Below the pieces are notes generated by a model. That model was not told the DNA's origin, did not search any database, and saw only the letters and a list, made by a program, of their open reading frames with translations. The translations under genes were made by a program, and so were the position numbers. 54,052 bases of DNA from Pseudomonadota bacterium (GTDB lineage Bacteria > Desulfobacterota > Desulfovibrionia > Desulfovibrionales > Desulfovibrionaceae): assembly GCA_023399375.1 (NCBI GenBank), contig JAEWPX010000123.1, forward strand, positions 1 through 54,052, written 5' to 3'. This document shows positions 1 to 7,589 of the stretch, piece after piece; the first letter of the stretch is position 1, and each line of letters starts with the position of its first letter.

Positions 1-632
1 CGAAACGGCGGCCTGGGCTCGCGGTCCTTCAAGCCGTAGGCCATTCCAATCAACCGGGCCGTCAGGTTGCCCGTGGATTGCCAGGTTTCCAGGCGGCGGC
101 AGTATTGGCGCACGCGCTCGCCCTCGAGGGCCTCGGGGTAGGCAACAAGGATAACCCGCTCACGCAGATGCGGGGCACCAAAGGCTGCCGCTGGGAACAC
201 GTCCCATTCCGCATCATACCCGATCTCGGCCAGGTCCCCAAGTACGCGGTCGAGGCCCCGGCCGAGGAGCGCTTTGACGTTCTCCACGACCGCGTACCGG
301 GGTCGTAGCTCGCGAATGATTCTGGCGTATTGGGACCACAGCCCGGATCGCTTCCCCGTGATGCCCGCCCCCTTTCCTCCGACGCTGATATCCTGGCAGG
401 GGAAGCCGCCGATGACGATATCGACCCGTTTGGCGCTTTTGGCATGGACGTCCCTCACATCATGGAAGACAGGGACGTCCGGCCAGCGCCTTTCCAGCAC
501 GGCGCGGGCGAATGGATCACACTCACAAAACCAGACATGAGAAAGACCGACCGCTTCGGCGGCGATGTCGCCCAATCCAGCCCCGCTAAACAAGCTCCCG
601 ACATACAACACGCTCTCCTGTGGGGGCCTCAT
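1..632 (-). CDS. DNA (cytosine-5) methyltransferase, partial (runs off left edge)
   Basis: This gene transfers a methyl group from S-adenosylmethionine to cytosine in DNA. The frame is open from ATG at 632 to base 1 with no stop, so the C-terminus is missing. Visible motifs in order: the SAM-binding start GSLFSGAGLGDIAAEAVG, the catalytic loop GGFPCQDIS with the Pro-Cys nucleophile, PRYAVVENV with the Glu-Asn-Val motif, and FGAPHLRERVILVAYP. These are C5-methylase motifs I, IV, VI and VIII. The start overlaps the end of the com remnant by 47 bases in another frame. That is the Mu-like arrangement, in which Com sits directly upstream of a DNA-modification gene. It is most likely a prophage modification enzyme. 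The target sequence cannot be read because the recognition domain lies outside the window. Confidence 0.9.
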   Translation of the reverse strand, partial: MRPPQESVLYVGSLFSGAGLGDIAAEAVGLSHVWFCECDPFARAVLERRWPDVPVFHDVRDVHAKSAKRVDIVIGGFPCQDISVGGKGAGITGKRSGLWSQYARIIRELRPRYAVVENVKALLGRGLDRVLGDLAEIGYDAEWDVFPAAAFGAPHLRERVILVAYPEALEGERVRQYCRRLETWQSTGNLTARLIGMAYGLKDREPRPPF

Positions 633-717
633 GGGGCTCTTTTCCGGGGCTCGCGGCCCTCAGGAGATTTATGGTCCCGCAACGCGGGCACTTGATGGAG
701 AGTTCTACGTGTTCTCC
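586..717 (-). pseudogene. com-like zinc-finger translational regulator, C-terminal remnant
   Basis: The reading frame ending at 586 encodes IKCPRCGTINLLRAASP followed by a short tail. This matches the second half of phage Mu Com-family proteins, small zinc-finger activators of translation of the neighbouring modification gene. Com normally has two CxxC pairs. Here only CPRC is left, and the N-terminal pair and any ATG are absent. The frame runs back without an ATG into the 3' end of the prpF-like gene; a TTG near 741 is the only nearby alternative start. I read this as a truncated gene at the edge of a prophage. The remaining part still overlaps the methyltransferase start, as in intact com-methylase pairs. 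Confidence 0.6.
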
Positions 718-731
718 TTTTTCCGGAGGGA

Positions 732-1895
732 TTACAGGCAATCCACGACGTCGGCCCAGGGTTTGAGGGAAATGAAACCCTCCATGATGCGCCTTGCCGT
801 GCGGCCGTAGGCGGCGCGCCGGATGGCGTAGCCGTCGCCGGCTTTTTCCAGGGCGATCTCCACTTCGATGTCCCCGCAGGGATGGCCGATGCGGATGATC
901 GGGGCGGCCTTGGCCGAATCGGATAACACGTCGTTTACGACCGTGCCGGGAAGCCTGCTGGCCACGGCCGTGCACACCGCGCCCGTGCCGGAATAGGTCC
1001 GGTGGTAGGCCCCGGCGAAGCGGATGATCCCCTTGAGGTCGTAGCTGTCCGCCGCGATGGCCGCGCCGGTCTGGAAGCTGGCGTAGGGGACCGGCGGGCC
1101 GATGAAAACGCAAAAGGGCATGGTTGGATTGGTTTCCAGAAAGGTGGCGAGGTCCTTGTAGAGCCCGAGTTTGACGCCGGCCGTGCCGCGTATTTTGTCG
1201 GCGAGGTCGCCAAGGGCGCTGTTTTCAAGCACCGAAGCGAAGGACTCGCCGCCGGTCAGGCCCACGTCGGCCGCCTTGACGAACACGGCCGGGTTGGCCG
1301 CGTCCACGACGGAGACAGTGAACGCGCCGCAGCCCTCCACGTCGAGGGTCTCCGAAGCTTTTCCGGTCGGCAGCAGGCCCTTGCCGAGGGTGCCGCCGGT
1401 TCCGGCGAAGTCCAGCAGGATTTTCGCCCCGGTCCCGGGCACGCCGTCGATGGCGAAATCGCCGGCCACGGCCGCCTTGCCGTTAACGACCGGCACCTCG
1501 GCCACGATGATCTTGTCGGTATTCGTGTTGTAGATGCGGATCTTGGTCATTGGCGAGACCGCCGGCACCAGCCCCTCGTCCATGGCGAAAGGGCCCACGC
1601 CGGCGGAGATGTTGCCGCAGTTGATCCGGTAGTCCACCAGCGGTTCGGTGAACATGACCTGGCCGAAGGTGTAGTCCACATCGGCGTCCGAGCGCGCGCT
1701 CGGGCCGATGATGGCCGTCTTGCTGGTCAGCACGTTGGCCCCGCCCAGACCGTCGATTTCGGTGATGTCCGGACTGCCGTAGACGTCCAGGATGACCTTG
1801 TCGCGCAAGGCCGGATCGGCGGGCAGGTCGCCCGCGTGGAAATAGACGCCCTTGCTCGTGCCGCCGCGCATGAACACGCCGCGAATCTTTTTCAT
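732..1895 (-). CDS. PrpF-family isomerase (4-oxalomesaconate tautomerase / methylaconitate isomerase-like)
   Basis: PrpF-family (DUF453) enzymes move a double bond in unsaturated tricarboxylates such as 4-oxalomesaconate or 2-methylaconitate, using a diaminopimelate-epimerase-like fold. The start MKKIRGVFMRGGTSKGVYF, with RGGTSKG, is characteristic. Further in are GGANVLTSKTAI and INCGNISAGVGPFA, which carries the conserved Cys, and the length of about 387 residues is normal. I chose ATG at 1895 because GGGAG lies just upstream; an in-frame extension to 1928 has no such site. It is the last intact gene of the leftward ubiD/ubiX group. Neighbouring decarboxylases suggest a role in aromatic or heteroaromatic acid breakdown, as with GalD in gallate catabolism, but the substrate is not shown. 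Confidence 0.85.
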   Translation of the reverse strand: MKKIRGVFMRGGTSKGVYFHAGDLPADPALRDKVILDVYGSPDITEIDGLGGANVLTSKTAIIGPSARSDADVDYTFGQVMFTEPLVDYRINCGNISAGVGPFAMDEGLVPAVSPMTKIRIYNTNTDKIIVAEVPVVNGKAAVAGDFAIDGVPGTGAKILLDFAGTGGTLGKGLLPTGKASETLDVEGCGAFTVSVVDAANPAVFVKAADVGLTGGESFASVLENSALGDLADKIRGTAGVKLGLYKDLATFLETNPTMPFCVFIGPPVPYASFQTGAAIAADSYDLKGIIRFAGAYHRTYSGTGAVCTAVASRLPGTVVNDVLSDSAKAAPIIRIGHPCGDIEVEIALEKAGDGYAIRRAAYGRTARRIMEGFISLKPWADVVDCL

Positions 1896-1979
1896 GAGGT
1901 TTCTCCCGCAGCTTTGCGGTTCTTGCAAACCGTTGCTCCGTTCCGGTTGGGTCGGGATTATTCCCCGTTCCTTCCTTTT

Positions 1980-2921
1980 TCATAAACGAACCAGGTGTCG
2001 GCGAAGGTGTAAGGATATTCGGGCCGACGGTCGGCGACGCGCCCGAGTTTGCCCCGCAGGTTGCCGAAGGCCCGGTACAGCAGCGGATTGGGCTGGCCGT
2101 GGAATTCCTTGAGAATGTCGAGCCAGGTGCGCGGCGCGGCCCGGTAAAGGCGTCCATGCGCCTGGTGAGTTCCTCTTCCGAAAGCGTTTCCACACCCGGC
2201 GGCACATCCCCCAAGGGCTCGGTGATGGTGCAGGCCATGAAGGAGTCGAGATCATAATCGCCCACCACCGGGATGGTGCAATCGAAACCCACCTTGGACA
2301 TGAAGACGGGGGCTTATCGGTGCGGCCCAGGGGATCGAGGGGCAAGACGTTGAGTTCCGGGATGATGAGCGTGTCCTTGCGCGGGTCGTAGCGCCAGGCC
2401 ATGGCCCACTTCACCCGGTCGTCGTCGAAGATGTCCACGTTCTCGTCAAAGACGTAGGCCAGTTTGGGGAAGCGCGCGCCAAAGCCCAGGGCGTTGTCCA
2501 GGTAGCGGATGCGGGTCGGCCTGAAGTCATGGGGCTCGACCTTGGCCATCTTGCCGGCCGCCTCGCCGGGGGCGGCGAGCAGGTCTTTGACAAAGGGGAA
2601 CTTGGCCAGATAGGCGGCCATGGCCGAAGCTTTTTGGGCCAGCCCGTCCATCGGCCCGGCCCGGCCTTCCCTCTGCAGACCTCGTATCTCGCGCCAGGCG
2701 GCGACCTGGGGGTGCACCGTCACGGCGCAGGCTGCCGAGACGGCCAGGTTGCGGCAATGCCGGGAGCCCGGCGACGAAAAAAAAAAGATCAGATTGAAGC
2801 CGCGCGGGGCGAAATAGACGTCCGTGGCCCAGGGCTTCCCCCCGGCGCAGGTGGCCAACGTCATGGCCGGGACGGCGTCGAGGATGTCCCGCACGGCCCG
2901 GGTGAACGCCTCAAGCTCCAT
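1980..2921 (-). pseudogene. Chimera: YhbP/UPF0306-like protein fused to a frameshifted UbiD C-terminus
   Basis: Residues 1 to about 150 form a complete YhbP-like split-barrel (pyridoxamine-phosphate-oxidase-type) domain, from MTLATCAGGKPWATDVYF to IRYLDNALGFGAR, where YhbP proteins normally end. The frame then runs straight into the last third of a UbiD decarboxylase (YVFDENVDIFDDDRVKWAM, then LDPLGRTDKPP). The UbiD part leaves frame near 2310, resumes as SKVGFDCTIPVVGDYDLDSF, shifts again near 2135, and ends as WLDILKEFHGQPNPLLYRAF to a stop at 1980. Each shift is repaired by adding one base. So this is probably a deletion fusion followed by decay, or a deletion with sequencing errors. It overlaps ubiX by 11 bases and contains ten consecutive T (coding strand) at 2777-2786. 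Confidence 0.75.
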
Positions 2922-3480
2922 GCCCGCCCCAGCGCCTAAACAGGGTATGGGGGATGTCGAACTGGTCGAGGATCTTGCCCACGGTCTGGTCCACCACGTC
3001 CAGGATGGTCTGGGGGCCGTGGTAGAACGACGGGGCCGGGGGGAGGATGACCCCGCCCATCTCGGCCAGGGCGACCATGTGGCGCAGATGTCCCAGGTGC
3101 AGCGGCGTTTCGCGCGGCACGACGACGAGCTTGCGCCGTTCCTTGAGCGTCACGTCGGCGGCGCGGGAAAGCAGGTTGTCGCCAAGCGACAGGGCGATCT
3201 GGGCCAGGCTTTTCATGGAGCAGGGAACGACCGCCATGCCGCACACCGGAAAGGAGCCGCTGGAAACGGCGGCAGCCAGGTTGCCGTGGTCGTGGACCAC
3301 GTGGGCCAGGGCGGCCACATCCTCTGGCGTGCGGTCGGTTTCGAGCTTAAGCGTCACCACCGCGCCTTTGCTTAAAATGAGATGCGTTTCCACGTCCGGA
3401 ATGGCGCGCAGGACTTCGAGCAGCCGGATGCCGAAGAAAACGCCGCTGGCCCCGGAAATGCCGACAATAAGACGCTTCAT
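2911..3480 (-). CDS. ubiX: UbiX-type flavin prenyltransferase
   Basis: UbiX joins a dimethylallyl group to reduced FMN and so makes the prenylated FMN cofactor that UbiD decarboxylases need. The N-terminal GISGASGVFFGIRLLEVL is the Rossmann-like FMN loop. SSGSFPVCGMAVVPCSMKSL, ERRKLVVVPRETPLHLGH and the C-terminal PAPSFYHGPQTILDVVDQ are standard family blocks. Its 189 residues are the normal length. It lies between two ubiD genes and the yhbP-ubiD chimera, all leftward. The presence of a dedicated ubiX in the cluster supports active UbiD enzymes here rather than decayed copies. Confidence 0.95.
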   Translation of the reverse strand: MKRLIVGISGASGVFFGIRLLEVLRAIPDVETHLILSKGAVVTLKLETDRTPEDVAALAHVVHDHGNLAAAVSSGSFPVCGMAVVPCSMKSLAQIALSLGDNLLSRAADVTLKERRKLVVVPRETPLHLGHLRHMVALAEMGGVILPPAPSFYHGPQTILDVVDQTVGKILDQFDIPHTLFRRWGGHGA

Positions 3481-3564
3481 GGAGTTTCTCCTTGAAAAGT
3501 GCCGATGGTACGGGCTCCGGCCGACGCGAGGGAGCCGGCCGGAGCGCTTTTGTCCGTGGGACGG

Positions 3565-5328
3565 CTAGTCGTCCGTGCCGAAGCAGTCCTTGAGCGGGAA
3601 ACCCTCGGGATATTCCACTTCGCCGGTCTGTTCGTTGTAGCGCACCACGCCCTTGTGGGGGACGCCGGCCGTGGGGCCGCCGACGGCGTCGGTATCCACC
3701 AGCCGGGCCGTGCGGATGCCGTTAAGAAGCCACTCGCCGGCCACGGCGCGCGCGGCGCACTTGGTCCATTCCTCGCACCAGTCGCCGAGGTCGTAGCCGT
3801 ACCATTTCCAGCGCGGCGAGATATGCGGCAATCCGGCCTTTTCCCACAGTTCCCTGGCCTCCTCCATGATCTCCTTGGTCGGCAGGGCCACCGGCGGCAT
3901 GGGGTAGTGCATGGTGGCGTCGATCATGATCTTGGCCTCCCATTCCCGGTCGCGCAGCTTGGGGGCATGGCCGTTGGCCTGGTAGTCCTCGATTTTGACC
4001 GACTTCATGAGGTCGGTGCGGTAGGCGATGGCCCACAGCACTTCTTCGACGTTGTTGGGATTGATGTCCTCGTCCACGGCCACGGTGATCTTGCCGACCG
4101 AGCGCATGAAGGCGCTGGCGCCGGTCAAGGCCCGCCAGACCTCGGTGCGCGGGGTGTTTTTCTCCAGCACGATGACCGTCAGGCGCGACACCCCGATCAT
4201 GGGGCCGTGCAGGGCCACGTCTTTCACCTGGCGCACGTACAGCGTGTTTTTTAAGTGGTTGAGCATCACGGCGCTGTAGTTGAGCTGCTTGATGACGCCG
4301 GATTCCGACGGGGCCATCTGGGAGATCATGGAGGTGATGATGGCCTTCTTGCGTCTGGTGATGGCCGTGACCTCGATGGAGTGGTTGTATTCCTCCACGC
4401 TCATGTTGCCGTAGGATTCGCCGAAGGGCGCTTCCATTTCCAGTTTGGTGGGGTCGATCCAGCCCTCGATGATGATCTGGGCGTCGGCCGGAGCCCATAG
4501 GGGCACGGTCTTGCAGCGCACCTTGCGGTAGGCCGCGCCGGCGAGTCCTCCGGCGATGTCGAGGTCGTTTAAGTTCTCGGGGGTCTTCTGGGGACCGATG
4601 ACCTGGAGCATGGGCGGCGCGCCGACGATGAGCGCCACGGGCATCTTCTCGCCGCGCTCCTTGTATTTCACCCAGTTGTTGTGCGCCCCGCCGTTGGTCT
4701 GAATCAGCCACATGGCGGTCATGCGGTCCGACGCCTTGAGGCTGCACCGGTTCTGGCTGATGTTTTCCACATCCGTGTCCAGGTCCTTGGTGATCCATAG
4801 CCCGGCCGAGAAGTAGGGGGCGGTATCCCAGCCCGGGGTGTTGTTGGGCACGGGCAGGCTCGCCAGGCCCTTGCCCTCGCCGCCTTTGAGGTCGTCGCCG
4901 GTGATGACGACTTCCTGCACGGGCGCTTCCTCGGCGGGAATTTCCACGGCCGGGATGGGATTTTCAAAGGCGTGGACCCATTTGTCGAAGATCTTCTGGG
5001 ACAGGGCGGTGAGGTCGTCGCCGGCGTCCTCGATGCCGAGCGAGGCGGCATAGATGGCCGGCGAACCGGCCGTGCCGCCCACCATCACGTCGCAGTCGCC
5101 CTGGTATTTGCGGCCCTTGCTGTCGGTGACGTTGGTGAAAAGGAAGGCGCGTTTGGGATTGTTGGCCACCACCGTGCCCACATCGCCCACGTAGCCCCAG
5201 CGCACGAAGGGATGCAGGTGCCTGTCCTTGTTGATCTCCTGGTCGATGGTCCACAGAAGGCCGGCCTTGTCCAGCTTTTCGAGGTGGGCGTTGAGATCAT
5301 CGTACTGGCGGGAAAAACCTTTCTGCAT
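3565..5328 (-). CDS. UbiD-family (de)carboxylase 1
   Basis: UbiD enzymes use prenyl-FMN to remove or add CO2 on aromatic, heteroaromatic or acrylic acids. The family blocks are clear: KRAFLFTNVTDSKGRKYQGD near the N-terminus, MPVALIVGAPPMLQVIGPQK, APFGESYGNMSVEEYN with the conserved acidic residues, and VAVDEDINPNNVEEVLWAI. I chose ATG at 5328 (587 residues) because GGAG lies 6 to 9 bases upstream. An in-frame extension to 5592 would cover the operator and the end of the next gene. The protein is longer than the roughly 500 residues usual for UbiD. It is a paralogue of the gene at 5447-7078, with which it shares the DLxAHLEKL N-terminus. A TetR-type operator lies 52 bases upstream. Confidence 0.93.
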   Translation of the reverse strand: MQKGFSRQYDDLNAHLEKLDKAGLLWTIDQEINKDRHLHPFVRWGYVGDVGTVVANNPKRAFLFTNVTDSKGRKYQGDCDVMVGGTAGSPAIYAASLGIEDAGDDLTALSQKIFDKWVHAFENPIPAVEIPAEEAPVQEVVITGDDLKGGEGKGLASLPVPNNTPGWDTAPYFSAGLWITKDLDTDVENISQNRCSLKASDRMTAMWLIQTNGGAHNNWVKYKERGEKMPVALIVGAPPMLQVIGPQKTPENLNDLDIAGGLAGAAYRKVRCKTVPLWAPADAQIIIEGWIDPTKLEMEAPFGESYGNMSVEEYNHSIEVTAITRRKKAIITSMISQMAPSESGVIKQLNYSAVMLNHLKNTLYVRQVKDVALHGPMIGVSRLTVIVLEKNTPRTEVWRALTGASAFMRSVGKITVAVDEDINPNNVEEVLWAIAYRTDLMKSVKIEDYQANGHAPKLRDREWEAKIMIDATMHYPMPPVALPTKEIMEEARELWEKAGLPHISPRWKWYGYDLGDWCEEWTKCAARAVAGEWLLNGIRTARLVDTDAVGGPTAGVPHKGVVRYNEQTGEVEYPEGFPLKDCFGTDD

Positions 5329-5379
5329 GGATCGCTCCGTGATCGTCCCGGCGGAAAAGCCGAGGGTTGGAGTTTTCGC

Positions 5380-5393
5380 ACCAACTGGTTGGT
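5380..5393. promoter_or_regulatory. Candidate TetR operator upstream of ubiD 1
   Basis: The site reads ACCAAC-TG-GTTGGT, two perfect 6-base inverted half sites around a TG core. It lies in the gap between the two ubiD genes. The same 14-base design occurs at 7165-7178 and 7295-7308. The tetR gene at 7590-8273 is the obvious candidate binder. Confidence 0.7.
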
Positions 5394-5446
5394 TATGATA
5401 ATAACCGGATGTCGCCCACCTCCGGTGAGCGTCCGGTGGCGAACGC

Positions 5447-7078
5447 CTACTCGGAGAAAACGATGCCGCGCGCCTGGTCTTGGGGTTCGGCCGAGGCGCT
5501 GCGGTTGGCGGCGGACCTCCGACCGTTGGCCAGCCAGTCTCCGCCGGCCGCCCGGGCGGCGCATGCGTCCCATTCCGCCGACCAGTCGCCAAGCGAATAG
5601 CCGCTCCAGGGCGACTCGGGCGAAAGCGCCGGCAGTCCCAACTCCTCCCAAATGGTCCTGGCCCGGTCCATGAATTCCTTCTTGGGCAGGGCCACCGGCG
5701 GGAAGTCGCCCTTGGCCGTGGCGTCGATGAGCATGGTGGAATCGATGCCTCCGCCGGGGAGTTCCGGGCCGTGGCCCTTGCCCCGGTTGGGGATGACGTG
5801 GGTGTCGGTGATGGGATTGGAGCGGTAGGCCATGGCCCACAGCACCTGGTCGGTGTTCTCGGGATCGATGTCCTCGTCGATGGCGACGCAGAACTTGCCG
5901 ATGGCCGGGGTGAAGCTGGCCGCGCCGAGAAGCGCCCGCCAGATCTCGGTGTGGGGCGTGCCCTTGGCGATAGTGATGAAAAGAAACCGCCGCAGGTTGG
6001 TGAGCGGCTCGTGCATGGACACGCGCGTGACGCCCTTGATGGCCAGCGTGTCGCGCAGGTGGTTGAGGTAGAGCGGCTCGTAGGCGACTTTTTTTATGAC
6101 GCTCGATTCGCAGGGCGTGACCTGGGAGATGATGGAGGCGATGGTGTAGTTGGTCCGGCGGGTGATGGCCGTGACGGTCATGGAGAAGTTGTATTCCTCC
6201 AGGGCCATGTAGCCGTGGGACTCGCCGAAGGGGCCCTCGGGCTCCAGGCTGTCGGTGTCGATGAGCCCCTCTACGATGACTTGCGCCTGGGCCGGCACGA
6301 GCAGGTCCACGGTCTTGCAGCGCACGACCTCGATTGGACAACCGGCCAGGGCGCCGGCCACGCCCAGTTCGTCGCAGTCAAGCGGCAGTTTCTGCGGCCC
6401 GGTGAAGGCGACCAGCGGCGGCGCGCCAAGGACCACGGCGGCGGGCATCTTTTCGCCCCGGGCCTTGTACTTGCGCCAGTGCACTCCGCCGCCGGCCAGC
6501 GTCGAACGCTCCATCATGACGGCCACGCGGTTGGGGGCCTTGAGGTTGCCCCGGTAGAGCCCGAGATTCTGGATGCCGGTGTCCGGGTCGCGGGTGGCCC
6601 ACAGCCCGGCCGTGAAATAGGGGGCGGTGTCGTAGCCCGGGGTCGAGATGGGGATGGGCAAGGCGTCGAGGCCCTTGCCTTCGCCCAGCAGTTCGTCGCC
6701 GGTCAGGACCACTTCCTGGCAGGGGGCCGTGGCCACGACCTTGGGAGCGATGGGCGCGGCCATGGCCTCGATCCAGGTTTTGCCGATGTCTTCCCGGGGC
6801 TTGCCAAGGCCCAGGGCGTAGATGTCCGGGGTGGCGGCCAGGGCGCCGATGGTCACCTTGGCTCCCGGATAGGTGCGCCCCTTGGCGTCGGTGACGTTGG
6901 TGAAGACAAACGCCTTGCGGCTTTTTTCGGGGATGCGGCCCCGGTACTGCCAGCGCACCAGGGGGTGCATTTCCCGGTCCTTGTCGATCTCGCGGTCGAT
7001 GGTGTGCAGGAGGCCGGCGGCGGCCAGTTTTTCGAGGTGGGCGTCCAGATCGGGACAGCCAGGGGCGGGGTCGGACAT
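5447..7078 (-). CDS. UbiD-family (de)carboxylase 2
   Basis: This is a second prenyl-FMN-dependent decarboxylase of 543 residues. Blocks seen: KAFVFTNVTDAKGRTYPGAK, MPAAVVLGAPPLVAFTGPQK, EGPFGESHGYMALEEYNFSM and VAIDEDIDPENTDQVLWAM. EGPFGE...GY is the conserved UbiD active-site stretch. I chose ATG at 7078 because AAGGAG stands 6 bases upstream; the extension to 7138 lacks one. Divergence from UbiD 1 is substantial, so the two may form a hetero-oligomer (as in multi-subunit decarboxylases) or act on different acids. It is the first structural gene after the operator-promoter at 7158-7186. Confidence 0.93.
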   Translation of the reverse strand: MSDPAPGCPDLDAHLEKLAAAGLLHTIDREIDKDREMHPLVRWQYRGRIPEKSRKAFVFTNVTDAKGRTYPGAKVTIGALAATPDIYALGLGKPREDIGKTWIEAMAAPIAPKVVATAPCQEVVLTGDELLGEGKGLDALPIPISTPGYDTAPYFTAGLWATRDPDTGIQNLGLYRGNLKAPNRVAVMMERSTLAGGGVHWRKYKARGEKMPAAVVLGAPPLVAFTGPQKLPLDCDELGVAGALAGCPIEVVRCKTVDLLVPAQAQVIVEGLIDTDSLEPEGPFGESHGYMALEEYNFSMTVTAITRRTNYTIASIISQVTPCESSVIKKVAYEPLYLNHLRDTLAIKGVTRVSMHEPLTNLRRFLFITIAKGTPHTEIWRALLGAASFTPAIGKFCVAIDEDIDPENTDQVLWAMAYRSNPITDTHVIPNRGKGHGPELPGGGIDSTMLIDATAKGDFPPVALPKKEFMDRARTIWEELGLPALSPESPWSGYSLGDWSAEWDACAARAAGGDWLANGRRSAANRSASAEPQDQARGIVFSE

Positions 7079-7157
7079 GGGGCGCTCCTTTGGTGGCTGA
7101 GGTTCGGGGTGTTGCCGGCACGGGGCACGGCCGGGCACGACGATGCGGGCCGCGTTG

Positions 7158-7186
7158 TATTTTTACCAACTGGTTAGTCAGTTCAA
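7158..7186 (-). promoter_or_regulatory. Promoter with embedded TetR operator for the ubiD operon
   Basis: On the minus strand, TTGAAC (7186-7181) and AAAATA (7163-7158) are separated by 17 bases, as expected for a sigma-70 -35/-10 pair. The 14-base inverted repeat at 7165-7178 (plus strand ACCAAC-TG-GTTAGT) fills the spacer. Repressor bound there would block RNA polymerase directly. The ubiD 2 start lies about 80 bases downstream. The promoter is inferred from sequence alone. Confidence 0.6.
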
Positions 7187-7294
7187 AAACCAATGAAATC
7201 GCTCCGAATCCTTGGCAGTCGGAAGGGGGCGCGTGGCGGGCGACCCAGTCTTCCGCCCGGCCCGGACCGCGCGGATTTCCATTTTTCCGTTTTT

Positions 7295-7308
7295 ACTAAC
7301 TGGTTAGT
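7295..7308. promoter_or_regulatory. Third copy of the candidate TetR operator
   Basis: The site reads ACTAAC-TG-GTTAGT, with perfect 6-base half sites. It lies 130 bases from the copy at 7165-7178, in the gap between tetR and ubiD 2. Both copies have five T on the plus-strand left side, so the flanks are also shared. It could act as an auxiliary operator. The remainder of the 7079-7589 gap holds no gene that I can see. Confidence 0.65.
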
Positions 7309-7589
7309 CTGCGGCGAAACACAATGACACCGCGCCGGTCCGTGGGAGCTGAGAGGAGCCGCGCTACGGGCTCCCCGATCTTCTTCCGCGCGCCCGGTTC
7401 ACGAGGATTCCCATTGTTGAGCAATATGCCCGGTAATACCCGGGCCTGTCAACGGCGATCAGGCACCGACCGCGTGTCGAAATAAAACGCGGGCCGCCCC
7501 GTGGACAGGGATCCCATGGAGTTGGGGGCGGCCTGGGACCGGATGCGGCGGCGCCGGGGAAAGGCGAGGGATCGGCCGAGGCCGGAGCC

